Position numbers and translations under genes: made by a program. The notes below the pieces were generated by a model that worked only from the letters and a program-made list of their open reading frames with translations, did no database searches and had not been told where the DNA came from. Below are positions 22,558 to 32,769 of a stretch of DNA of 64,000 nt, one piece after another (the stretch's first letter is position 1; every line of letters begins with the position of its first letter). The stretch is from the NCBI GenBank assembly GCA_037176725.1, contig JAZBRS010000013.1:4095001-4159000 (forward strand), written 5' to 3'. The stretch is from Posidonia oceanica (Eukaryota; Streptophyta; Magnoliopsida; Alismatales; Posidoniaceae).

Positions 22558-23549
22558 TCCTTAGGACTGGCTTTGTTCAGATCTCTATAATCAATGCACA
22601 TTCGGACCCGACTGTCCTTCTTGGGCACTGGCACAACGTTCGCGAGCCATTCCGAGTAGAGGACGACCTTGAGAAAATCGACACTGTGCTGCTTCATTAT
22701 TTCTTCCTTGATCTTGAGTAGCCACTAGGGTCGCCACTTCCGGAGCTTTTGCTTTATCGGCTTCGCATCTGGATCCAGAGGCAGGTTGTGCACTACAATC
22801 TCGACATCAAGGCCGACCATGTCCTCATAACTCCAAGCAAAGACATCCGCATACTCCATAAGGAATGCGATGAATTCTGCTCTGGCCTGGGGTGTCAGTT
22901 TGGCACTGATGCAGACCTCTTTAACATCTTCAGCTGTGCCAATGTTAACTGCCTCCGTCTCCTCTTTGACATGGAGGTTAGGCCCTACTGGGTCGTCATC
23001 GTAAGGCTGGAACTCAGGCGATGGTTCATCATTCTCATCTATGCCTACATCATCCTCCTCTCCATATGCTATGAGTTCTGAGAGGATCTCCTTCTCGAAT
23101 ATTGGGTATGTGATGTCGAAGGAGTGAATATGTTCCGCCTCTTGATCCTGATGATGCCTCAGGATGGTCACACTCACCCGAGTGTTTCTGTAAGCTCGGT
23201 GGGTGACGTCTGCTTGGGTGGCCCCTAGTCCTGCTAACTGGCCTGGCTGCTCTGCCTGCTCTGTCTGCTCTGGCACTGTTGGGACTATTGGGACTGCCTG
23301 GACTGCTACCTTTGTTGCTGCCTGTGCTGCTATCTGTACTATCCGCTCTTCCGCGTTCTCAGATGTACTTGTGGAAAGTGTTGGGGACGGATAACTATCC
23401 TCTGGGCGACTAATCTGTGTACTGTCGCCATATGCGTTGCCCGTGCGGGGCATGCGCTGCACGAACCATCTAGACCCACCTTGTGGCTGCGGAGTGATCA
23501 ACTTGTCTGGTCTAGCGGGTGCTGCCCCAGCTTCTTCTTCCAAGACCAT
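22553..23549 (-). pseudogene. Linker and start of RT, family A copy 2
   Basis: The minus strand reads from ATG 23549 (MVLEEEAGAAPARPDKLITP) through VSVTILRHHQDQEAEHIHSF and ADVFAWSYEDMVGLDVEIVV to a TAG at 22725-22727, where copy 1 has CAG. Beyond it RT begins (PVPKKD, CIDYRDLNKASPKDD) and is cut by the chromovirus. At its 5' end the family C LTR begins immediately before the ATG; copy 1 shows that the ORF normally extends further upstream, so this is a truncation and not a true start. Confidence 0.87.
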
Positions 23550-23759
23550 TGTAGATACCCCGTTTTGGCACTCCTTTCATGTTAGTATAGTCTCTTGCAT
23601 TAGGTCGCTCTTAGAAGCCCTCTGCCCAATCCAGAATGTCTCAGTCAAGCCAAATGTTTTCTCTCAAGTCCAAAATGTTATCCTTATCTAAGCCCCAAGT
23701 GTCAACAATTTGAATGTTCTTCATGTCCTGACCAAATTTGGAAATTGAACTGACTAAGG

Positions 23760-24085
23760 GTGTTGTACGCCAGCTTCTCAGCGTACAACGTTGGCCGTTA
23801 GTTCTCCAGCGGCTAACATTGGCCGCTAGTTTTCCAGCGTCCAACGTGGCAACCCAGTCAGCCCAAAGCTTTCCTTATTTGGCCTAATCCAAAAATCGTT
23901 TTTTGCCTTCTTTGGAACCTGTTGACCGGTCAAAGCCATCAAAGCCGAGTTTAAACACACTTAATGACTCCTTAATTGGGGAATCTTCTCTGATCCTGGC
24001 AGTTATGCCTCGGAGGTCGTTATACGCTGAGACTCTCGCTTATAACGTTATGCGCTGGGTTTTCAGCGTATAACACTTTTGAAAC
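23760..24085. repeat. AACGTT palindromic word clusters in the C 5' LTR
   Basis: Words include GCGTACAACGTTGGCCG, GCGTCCAACGTGG, GTTATACGC, GCTTATAACGTTATGCGC and GCGTATAAC. They are imperfect or perfect palindromes centred on AACGTT, the sequence called the T-box among plant bZIP sites. The function is unknown. Confidence 0.8.
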
Positions 24086-24128
24086 AGGAAATTCTGCTGA
24101 CTTGGCATTTGTATCATTTTTTGTTCCT

Positions 24129-24152
24129 CCCCTGCTTCTATAAAAGCAGGGG
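24129..24152 (+). promoter_or_regulatory. TATA box inside a perfect hairpin, C 5' LTR
   Basis: Arms CCCCTGCTT (24129-24137) and AAGCAGGGG (24144-24152) are exact complements around CTATAA, and the TATAAAA box (24139-24145) lies across the loop and 3' arm. This is the likely core promoter of C. The 3' LTR keeps a damaged form near 53848-53870. Confidence 0.7.
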
Positions 24153-24757
24153 TACCCTCACAGGGTTCATGGCCGGATTTTTGGAACTCACATGCTCTCT
24201 TGAGATAAAAAAATCTTAGAGAAGTGAGGTCCTTGAGAATTGAAAGAGTGAAGAGAGATTTTGTAAGGCGGAGAGTCTTCAAAAAAGATTGAGTGTCCCT
24301 TTGTCGTTGTTGGCATCATGTCAACACAGTTTGCACTCTGTGCATAGATAAAGGGGACTCTATTTCATTATTTTCTTTTCTTTTCTCATATCATATGTTT
24401 AATTCCATAGCATAATCAAGCATTTTCTTTTTGAGTTCATATATTGTTGTAGCTAAGCATACATCTTTATTAGTTGCAACCGGGGGGATCAAACCCCTCG
24501 GGTACGTATTTCATTATGTTTCTCTATTTTATTTTCTATTTATTCTGGATAAGTTATTACACATATTAATCCATCTTTGCATTGTTTTGTTTCTTTTGTT
24601 TGGCTAACGTTTGTCATACGAGGAAGAAGAAAGAAGAAGAAGCTCACCAAGCACGGGTACCCTTGGGTAATGCTGGCGTTGTCCCAAGGTAGCTGAACCC
24701 GCAACCATATCACATCTCCCCAAGGAGTCTCAAGGGCCCGCGAAAGTGAACCGAGAG

Positions 24758-24963
24758 TGGCGATCACACCAATTCCATCACACGTGGAGTGACGGAGTTG
24801 GATACAAAAAGGGGACCCTGAGAAAGAGCAGATAGAGCCAAGAAAGGAACAAGCCAAGAGTGGCGATCACACCAATTCCATCACACGTGGAGTGACGGAG
24901 TTTGATACAAAAAGGGGACCCCGAGAAAGAGCAGATAGAGCCAAGAAAGGAACAAGCCTCTTC
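24758..24963 (+). repeat. 103-bp tandem duplication near the end of the C 5' LTR
   Basis: The two copies start at 24758 and 24861, each with TGGCGATCACACCAATTCC and including GGAGTGACGGAGTT and GAGAAAGAGCAGATAGAGCC. They differ at a few bases. Each starts with the same ten bases as the primer site at 24992. Confidence 0.88.
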
Positions 24964-24991
24964 TCCTCTCCAACACCCCATATCCACAGTC

Positions 24992-25001
24992 TGGCGATCA
25001 C
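24992..25001 (+). promoter_or_regulatory. Candidate primer binding site of family C
   Basis: TGGCGATCAC followed by GGTGGGAC lies three bases after the LTR end CCACA, the same spacing as in family B. It resembles a degenerate form of the tRNA-Arg type site (TGGCGACTC). Confidence 0.55.
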
Positions 25002-25892
25002 GGTGGGACAGCTAAAAGTGCCCCCTTGTAAGGTGAGTAAGCCCTTTCTTTCTTCTTCCTCCTTCATTATTGACATTCTTAGTTTTAGTTTTAGTTTTTT
25101 CTTATTTCTTCATAAGTTTTAAGGTAGCGGTGAAATTCCTTGTAGTGTTTTGAGGCACTGTGACCCTTCTCATTTTTTTTTACGTCCAAATAACTGAAAT
25201 CACCTCCCCCTTTTCTCTGGATTCTCGGGAGTGGAGGTGGTTTGTAAAAGCCACTGTTTTTCTGAAAAAAACTCTGTCAGTACATTGTACGCGTGATCTA
25301 GCACGTCTAACATTAGTCGCTCCATTCCTTGCGTCTAACATTGGACGGCCCAATATCCGTGTCTAACGATTACTGAACAGAGACCTTTCTGTTTTAAAGT
25401 TTCTCTTAGTTTTTTTTTCATAATTGGCCCAAGGACTGAGGTGTGAAGTGATCGGCTTTGCCGTAGGGACTGGAACCTTATTTTCCTTTGGGTGCTTTAC
25501 AAAAAAACCAAATAAAAATCGAATTTTCCTGAATGACTTGCATGGCCCTATTTAGGGAACTAATTTGATTGTGTCTTTTCTTGGATTACACAAAGTAACC
25601 ACTTGAATCCTGAGCACCTCTGTTGCAAAGGACTTAAGAGAGGTGTTTGTGTTGTCACTTGCTTTCACAAAGTGCACTCTTCTCTCCCTTGCTTCGTGTG
25701 GAAGTGAGTTAGAAACCCAAGTCTGGATTTGCATTCTTCCCCCCTTCAGTGGTTTGTTTATTTTATTATTGTTGATACGTGAGTGACCTGATCAATCCCG
25801 AGTATGCTGGGCTCTACCTCTACGTGGTAGGGACCTAAGTGTATTCGGGCTTCCCCTAGCATCCTCAGGAGTTGAGGTAGGGGGTAGTACCA

Positions 25893-25956
<64 letters not shown>

Positions 25957-26572
25957 CATTTTGTGAGGAGCCATTGAAATCCTTGGAAAAAAAAAAGCCA
26001 TACCTAAGCCTTAAGGAACCCAGAGAGCTACAGCAGGTTTAAAACACTAATCTCAAAGCAAAAACAGAAATTAAAACCTTAAATCGCTGTTTGAAAGTGT
26101 TTCTATGCAGTTCTCTGAAACAGGGCGTTAGCCGCTGGGATCTCTGCGTCTAACGTTATGCGCAGCAGTTTCCGCGTCTAACGTAATTTCTGTGTGATTG
26201 TTTATTTTCTAGCCTTTCTGTGGTGGATTGATTGCAGGGTAAAACATTGAAACCATAAACAAGACAGTAGGAGTTTTATCTTTCAGTATTTACTTCCTAG
26301 GGAATTGTGTTAGATCACAAAGTTTGTAATTTCTTTTTGCAAGCACTTGTAATCCTTTAAAACAAAAAAAAAGAGAGAGAAAAAAATCAGAAAAGCAACA
26401 AAACAACAGAAAAGCTAAAAGAAACAGAGGGAAAAGTAGAGAAGACAGAAAAGAAGGCAGGAGGGAATACAACTAGGGTCGTTGAACGCGCAGTTTACTA
26501 CATCCAATGTTATACGCTGCATCCTAAGGCGTATTACGCCCTGAAGCCAATTCCATCTCAAAAGCTGCCACA
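25002..26572 (+). other. Leader region of family C
   Basis: No coding signature is seen. It contains a (TA)n run and three further clusters of AACGTT-type words (25285-25370, 26120-26185, 26480-26545: CGTCTAACG, GCGTCTAACGTTATGCGC, CCAATGTTATACGC). Such long leaders between primer site and gag are usual in Tat elements. Confidence 0.6.
25895..25954. repeat. (TA)n microsatellite, about 30 units
   Basis: This is an uninterrupted alternating TA run of about 60 bp after CCAAAA, likely unstable in length. Confidence 0.97.
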
Positions 26573-27019
26573 ATGATGAACCAAATCCTTGAAGCTGAAC
26601 AGCCAGAAAGAGAAAGGTCAGACTCAGTAAGTACCTCGGGAGAGGAGCCCACAATCTACCATCCGATCACCGGAGAAGCCTTGGATCCAGACTCGATCCA
26701 GTACAAAGCCATGTACCAATTCTTAAACGAAGAGGCATCAATCCCTATGGGGCCATGTCAGAATAACCTCCAGCAGCCACCCCACCACGGTGAAGGACAA
26801 CGAAGGCCAGTTGCGGACCATACCCCTGAAGATCTATACCAGGGACAAAATGGCAACCCACCGCCAGACACAAACCACCCAGGTCATGGTACAGTGCTCA
26901 ACGGAGCTTATAACTCAAGGGCCAACCCCTTGATTCAGGAACAAAATTACATGCCACATGGCGAGTACAAGGAAGGAGTCTATTCAAGACATCATCTCCA
27001 ACCGCTTACGGCAGGCAGT
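26573..27019 (+). pseudogene. Short ORF after the C leader, possibly gag N-terminus, cut by family B
   Basis: The ATG at 26573 (MMNQILEAEQPERERSDSVS) opens about 149 codons, acidic and rich in Pro, Gln, Asn and His, with a PIYHPITGEALDP-like segment. It runs into the family B LTR at about 27020. The position after the leader suggests the start of gag or a preceding ORF. No domain is recognised. The continuation was not found elsewhere in the window. Confidence 0.45.
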
Positions 27020-30000
27020 TGACACCCCATTCTGACAGGCCTGAACCAATTGGGACCTTCTGGTGACTTCTGGATCTAAACCTAGGTCAAAACTACACCA
27101 ATCCTTTTCATCTTATCCTTCAAAACAAGCCTAACTTGACCTAAGCCTACACCCATTTCCCAAGCCCAAAACCTGCCCAAAAACCATAGGAAAATCCATC
27201 AACCCCTACTTAGCAAACCTACCCAACCACTTAGAAATTTTCAACCCAAAACCATTCCCAAAAATCCTAGAAAACCTAGGTAAAACCACCCTTTTTCTAC
27301 ACCTCAAAACCCTTCCAAAACCTTCTCAAAACTAAACCAAAGCCCTAGGACCAACACTAGAGACTCTAGGCTACACATTCCCCAATTTTCACCCCTTTTC
27401 AAAACCTTTAAGCCCTCCATTCACCCAAATTATCGTTTTCTCTCTCTAGGTTTATTCTTTTCTCTCTCCTCTCTCTCTCCTGATTATCCTCCTTCTTTTC
27501 ATCCCTTTCTCTCCTTTTTTCTTGCCTGGCTGTGGGCCCCCCTTGTGCATCTATCTCTTCTCAATCTCATTCCTATTTTTATCTTATTTTTAGCAATTTC
27601 CTTGACTTTCAAAAAATTATTTTCTTTCAACTCCTCTCTTTCCCCTTTATTCCTCCTTTTTTCCCTTTTCTTCTTCCTTCTCCTTTTCCTTTTCTTTCTT
27701 TTGCTAAGCCCCTAAAAAATCCTTAAAAACCTCTAAAAACTTTAAAAAGAAAGGAAAACAAACCAAAACCCTAAGAAAAATAATTAAAAATATTAAGCAA
27801 ACAATTAAAAACCTAAACCCAACTAAATCTAGCTAAAATGGAAAACCAAGAATGCAAGCTAAAAAATGCAAAACAAACCAAAAGAAAATGCTGTAAAATC
27901 AAGGAAAAAACTGAAATGTAATCAAAACAGCTAAAAGTAAAATCCTATTAAAAACAACCAAGAAAACAAACCCTAAAAGAAAGAAAACACTTAAGAAATG
28001 CAAGGGCTAATAATTAAGGAGGAAAAACCTAACTTACAACTCTCAAAAGAAAAATTGAAAACATAATTAAAAAATAATAATAAAACAATCAAAATTTAAG
28101 AACATCTAATTAAAAACTTAACAAGAAAACCTAACCTAAGAAAAAATGCTAAAAGAATTTAACAAACGAAATTAAGAAAAAGCAAATCAAAGAAGACCTA
28201 AGAAAAATCCTAAAAGACTAAAATCAAAAGCCAAAACTCACTCTAATTAATCTAAAAACAAACCTTAAAAAATCCTAATTAACATCCCAAGTACTTAACA
28301 AGAAAAACATAATTAAAAAACAACTTAAAAGACTTAACAAACATTTAATCAAAATAAAAAACAAATTAAAAACAAAGAAAACCCTTAAAACCCTAATCAA
28401 ACCCAAAATCCCTCTAAACCTGATTAACCAACCGAAAACAGTCATTAAAAAATTTAATCACGGTCCTAACTTAAAATACAATCACTCTAATAATTTTACC
28501 TATTTTTATTTTATTTTTGTCCAATTTATTTCTCCTCTCTTTCCCTTCCATTTCTCTCTTTCTTCCTATCTTTCTTTCTTTTCTTCCTTTTCTCCTATTG
28601 GGCCCAATCCAACCCCTTCCACCCCCTTTCTTTCTTTCCTTTCTTTTTTCTTTTTTTCAGCTTGCGGCCCGGCCCACGCCTTCCACCCTCCTCTTCCCTC
28701 CTTCTTCTTCTTCTTACTCTTCAACTTCTTCTTCTCCTTCCCGCGATCTTCTTTAAAATTTAACTTCGCTTCTCCCTCCCGATCACCTCAGCACCAGTTC
28801 GCCTCTCCTCTCTCCGCTCTCAGCGGAACTTCCGGGAGGGCATTTGCTGCCCGTCTGCTCGCCGACCGCCTCTCCATTAGCAGCAGTGCTCCCGCCGGTG
28901 GGGATTTGAATCCCAGTGCGCGTCTGTCCTCCGCAGCTGCATAAAGCTTCCAGGTCTTCTCCTCCTTCCAGCCTCTTCGCGTCGTCCTGAGAGAGAAAGC
29001 GTCCAGCACCCAGAATCCTTGCAATTCCCCTCCCTTTCCTCTGCAAAAATCAGACCCTTTCCTCCTCTTCCATTCCATCCAATCCAGCACCCGTTCCACC
29101 CAGCAAAACTCTCCCAATTCTTCCCTCAATCTTGACCAAACTTCCAGCATCTCCACCCTTTCATTCCACACCCGAAGTCACCCTGAAATCATCCCCAACT
29201 ACCCCATTTCCAACTCAGCAACCCAACACCTTCTTTCTCAAAATTACCGACTCCACAGCTCACAAAATCTTCCCAAATCCCAACACCTGACTCCCTGAAT
29301 CACCAGCTTTCTAACCCCCCAAAGCTCCAGTCTTCTCCCCCCTCACAGACCAAGCAAACCACCACAAACACCTGTGACCTTCCTTTGCCAGAAGATCACC
29401 CCACCTGCAAACTCCACCTACAGGTCCTCACGACCCAATTCAACCGACCAGGAACACTCACCTAACCTCCAGAAGTTCACCAGCAGCTCCCATTCGGCCT
29501 GAGGAGCAGCGAACACCTCCCCCCGTCTCCGGCTGCCTCTGTACACCCAAAAAATCTCGATCCTATCTCCGGTCTTCAGAGCTAGCGTCCAGGCGTCTGA
29601 GAAGCACCGGAGGGCTCCGCGGAAGCAACTCCGATCCTCGCGAGCAGCGGATGACGCCCGCAGCAGCCGGACCAAGCCCGCCGGCCTCTGCAAAAGACAC
29701 CCACATCGGGAGGACGCTCCAGCCAGCGAATCAGGTATCTCTCTTCACCCGTAGACTAGTCTCCCCCCTCTCTTGCTTTTTCGCCTATCAGACTGGGATC
29801 TCTCTCTTTCCTGCGCCGAGTCAACGCCGGGTCAGCTCTGTCTTCTCCGGCGAGCTTCGCTGCTCGTCCCACCGCTCCGGTCTGCAGAACACCGCTCCAC
29901 CAGGCGCCCTAGCTCCGCACGGACCCCAGGAGCATGCCCCTGCCATCAGACCTCGTCGACGCTGCGCTGGTCAATCGGCCTGCCTCCGAGCAGGTCTGCA

Positions 30001-30399
30001 GACCTCCGGCGTCTCCTCCGGCCTGCTCCAGGCAGCGTCGCTGCTCGCCGATGCTGCTCCGGTCTTCGTCGAGCTCTGGTGAAGCTCGCCCGCCGGACTA
30101 CGCCTCACCAGCACCCCTCTGCTCCCCCTGTCGGCCACTGGTAGCAACTGCTACAGTGGTCTACAATCTGCAATATTACTGTGCTCTTATTTTCTACTAC
30201 CTTGGTTATTTTACCAAATATTGCATTTTTGGTCTCAGTTCTTGCTTATTTGCGTTCAGGTCCTTTATTTGATTAAATCTGTTTATTTCTGAATTAAAAC
30301 CATATAAAATTACATGAAAAATATGTAGTTCTCTTTATTTGCATGTCAGTCCTTTTACTGTGCTTTCCTTCAGTAATAAATTTGATTCTGGCCCTCCAG

Positions 30400-31100
30400 C
30401 TTTTGATTATTGCACTTTAGTCCTGCAGCTGTTTAATTTGATCTAATCCTCTAAGTTTGCCATATGAAATTGCATTTTAGATCCTTATTGTCTTCTGTAA
30501 TTGCCATTTAATCCTCTGTCCTGTTAACTTAGCTTTTATTTTTCAATTTTTGCTTACTGCATTGCATTATTTCCCCCCTGTTTTCTGATTTTTACATATA
30601 GGTCCTTCCCTAATACACAGTAGTCATTTAAATGCATATTTTGCTTATAAAATTGCATTTTTTACCCTGCATAATTTGAAAATTGCACATAGGTCCTCTA
30701 CATGCTTATAAAAATCATTTAAATGCATATTTTGCTTATAAAATTGCATTTTAGCCCCCACATGTTTGGAAAATTGCATATAGGTCCCCCATCTGCATTC
30801 CCAGACCCACTAGACCCTTGTTTTGCTGGAAAAATTGCATTTTGGACCCTAATGATTTCAAAATTGCATTCTAACTGCCACATGGTTTCAAAACTTGTCC
30901 TGATGCATATTCATCTTGGAAAATTGCATTTAAAACCCTGTCTTTTGTAAAATTGCATGCAGACCCTCCTTTTTTCAAAATCCTTGCATAAAAGCCCCAA
31001 ACTTTTCAAAACCTTTGCATTTAGACCCCCATCCTTTCAAAAATTGCATTTAAATCCCCAATTTTCTGAAAAATCACCCTTAAGCCTTTTCTTGCATTCT
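30400..31100 (+). repeat. Degenerate repeats of AAAATTGCATTTTAGACCCC type in the B LTR
   Basis: Roughly fifteen to twenty irregularly spaced copies of AAAATTGCAT(TTT) with TAG(G/A)(T/C)CC follow one another about every 30-60 bp. No coding sequence is present. It looks like an old, diverged tandem array. Confidence 0.65.
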
Positions 31101-31833
31101 GCATGCATTGCACTCATGCATTCTAGTTTTTTGCATCCTTTGCACACACTCAAGCATCATTAGCTCCCATTCACAAGGGAGGACCTGTTTTGCACACCTC
31201 TAGGACCCCCTATACACTTAGATCCATTCTTCTCCCCTGTTCTGGCCCCTCTGCCTTGAAGCTGGGATATCTTCCAATCCGGCTGTTGGATCTTCTCAAA
31301 CAAGCTACCCGGACGACCCCGGCGGAGCGCTCTTCAGCATGGACCAAGCAGATCTCAGATCAGGCTCCAGATTTCCCAGGTACATCCTTCTGAACCCCTA
31401 CACAGCATTCATTTGCATACCATTTGCATTGCATGCATCGTTTTCGCTTTTTGTTTCCTCGATCATGTAGAATAGGACTTCCTCTTCTAATCTATCAATT
31501 CCGCTCCTCCTTTCGCGTATTCCCAAGTGTTTTGTGTCGTGTTTCCCCTGGATTCACCACTTGCTACGACTTTCTTCCCCCTTTTCCACGATCCGATCGC
31601 GCCGCGAGCTCTAGGCAGCGTGCGAGACACATCGTGGGGCGGTTTAGTGGGAAACAGTCGCGAAGCGGTGGTAATCCCTCCACTTGCTTATTTTCCCCAG
31701 TGTAGGTCTTCACACCTACTCTGCGTGGCCCTTAAACAGTGTCTGTTCTCACACACACACTGTTTGCCTCCCCTTTCGCTTCTCTTGTTCTCTCTCCTTG
31801 CATTTGCATCTGCATGGTTTTGCCGAGGTTTTA

Positions 31834-32118
31834 TTCCGCCGCTTTTGGCACCGTTTTGCGTGCCCGCTTCGCTTTGGCACCGTTTTGCGTGTCTGCTTTG
31901 CTTTTGACACCGTTTTGCGTGCCCGCTTTGTCTTTGGCACCGTTTTGCGTGCCTGCTCCATCTTTTGGCACCGTTTTGCGTGCCCGCTTTGTTTTTGGCA
32001 CCGTTTTGTGTGCCCGCTTCGCTTTTGGCACCGTTTTGCGTGCCCACTTCGCTTTTGGCACCGATTTGCGTGCCCGCTTCGCTTTTGGCACCGTTTTGTG
32101 TGCCCGTCTTGTTTTCTT
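31834..32118 (+). repeat. 30-bp tandem repeat of the family B LTR, about nine units
   Basis: Same unit as at 6136-6435, with GGCAC / GTGCC inverted arms in each unit. It lies about 0.6 kb before the LTR end. Apparent ORFs here on both strands are products of the 30-bp period. Confidence 0.9.
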
Positions 32119-32476
32119 GCATCGTTTTACGTGCCGCTCTCGTTTCTTGCATTGTTTCGCGTGCTTTACACCGTTTTCTCTTGCATGCCGCCTGCATTGC
32201 TTGGTTTTATCGTCGTTTTGCTTTTTCGTTTGCATTTGCATATAGGGCAGTGATGCTTACTGCCTGGAGTTCTCACGAGCCAGGTTTCGCCCGGTTCGGA
32301 ACACAGACAGCGCTGCTGAGCACTTAGATTGCACGTTTACTTCCTTGCATTGCATCCCACCACTTAGAGCACACCTATGAGCATTCATTCTGGCATTCAT
32401 TGGCATTTAGGCATTCAAATCTGCATTTCCCTGCGTATGCGAGCGTAAGCCTAGAAAGACTGATTCTCGGGCGTGT

Positions 32477-32500
32477 CGGGGGTGCCTAACACCTTCCCCG
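32477..32500 (+). other. Conserved hairpin GGGGGTGCCTAACACCTTCC in the B LTR
   Basis: The outer arms CGGGG / CCCCG and the inner arms GGTG / CACC can pair. The same segment is at 6801-6824. I recall similar sequence from LTRs of other plant Tat-type elements, but this was not checked. The role is unknown. Confidence 0.6.
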
Positions 32501-32696
32501 CACGTAACAGGAGTCCTTGCCCAATCTTTTGGCCTGCAATGACCATATCGCCCTTATCCTAGGCATGAGTCATCTCATTTGCATGTATTTGCATTTGTTT
32601 TCCTTTGCATTGCTTTGCTTTGCATTTCTTGCTTGGTTTTGCGTGTTAATTCACGCATTTCCCTCGATTTTCCTTGTCTCCCGATAATAGACACGG

Positions 32697-32707
32697 TGGC
32701 AACTCTG
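32697..32707 (+). promoter_or_regulatory. Primer binding site of the B element (tRNA-Arg type)
   Basis: TGGCAACTCTG lies three bases after the LTR end. It matches the fragment at 7021 except for one G-to-A change. Confidence 0.75.
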
Positions 32708-32769
32708 ATTTGTCTTATCTTCTTCTTTTCTTGCCTTTTCTCCTCTATTTTAAGTGTTTTCGAGTTGAG

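Larger units (their letters stand above)
7152..23549 (-). mobile_element. Family A copy 2 (minus strand), split by a chromovirus
   Basis: Read on the minus strand from 23549, this gives the acidic linker and start of RT (23549-22553), then after the inserted chromovirus (13438-22552) the rest of RT, RNase H and integrase (13437-10583), a 3' untranslated stretch, a short hairpin-rich repeat (9245-8990), a PMD/DUF7745-like extra ORF (8769-7567) and 3' sequence to 7152. The 5' part is missing: the family C LTR begins at 23550, directly before an ATG in the linker. The 3' end stops before the polypurine tract, where a family B fragment abuts. Confidence 0.88.
23550..24988 (+). repeat. 5' LTR of family C
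   Basis: It begins TGTAGATACCCCGTTTTGGC and ends TATCCACA three bases before TGGCGATCAC. The first 890 bp match 53274-54159 with a few percent difference. It contains two AACGTT word clusters (23760-23850, 24012-24083), a TATA box in a hairpin and a tandem duplication near its end. The 3' boundary rests on the primer-site spacing alone because the other LTR is truncated. Confidence 0.8.
27020..32693 (+). repeat. 5' LTR of family B, about 5.67 kb
   Basis: It starts near TTGACACCCCATTCTGACAG, aligned with TGTAGACACCCCATTTTGAC at 61536, and ends ATAGACA at 32693. Blocks in order are a pyrimidine-rich stretch (27.4-27.7 kb), an A-rich stretch (27.7-28.5 kb), a second pyrimidine stretch (28.5-28.75 kb), a GC-rich gene-like block (28.75-30.15 kb), a region of repeated TTGCATTT words (30.2-31.1 kb), the 30-bp repeats (31.83-32.12 kb) and a conserved end. 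The first 2.4 kb follow the same block order as 61536-64000. The first bases are damaged, so the start is accurate to a few bases. Confidence 0.78.

Noticed and set aside
28783..30144. ORFs in the GC-rich part of the B LTR as a captured protein gene
   Set aside because: They are short overlapping frames on both strands with no recognisable domain. The related LTR at 63.1-64 kb does not keep them.
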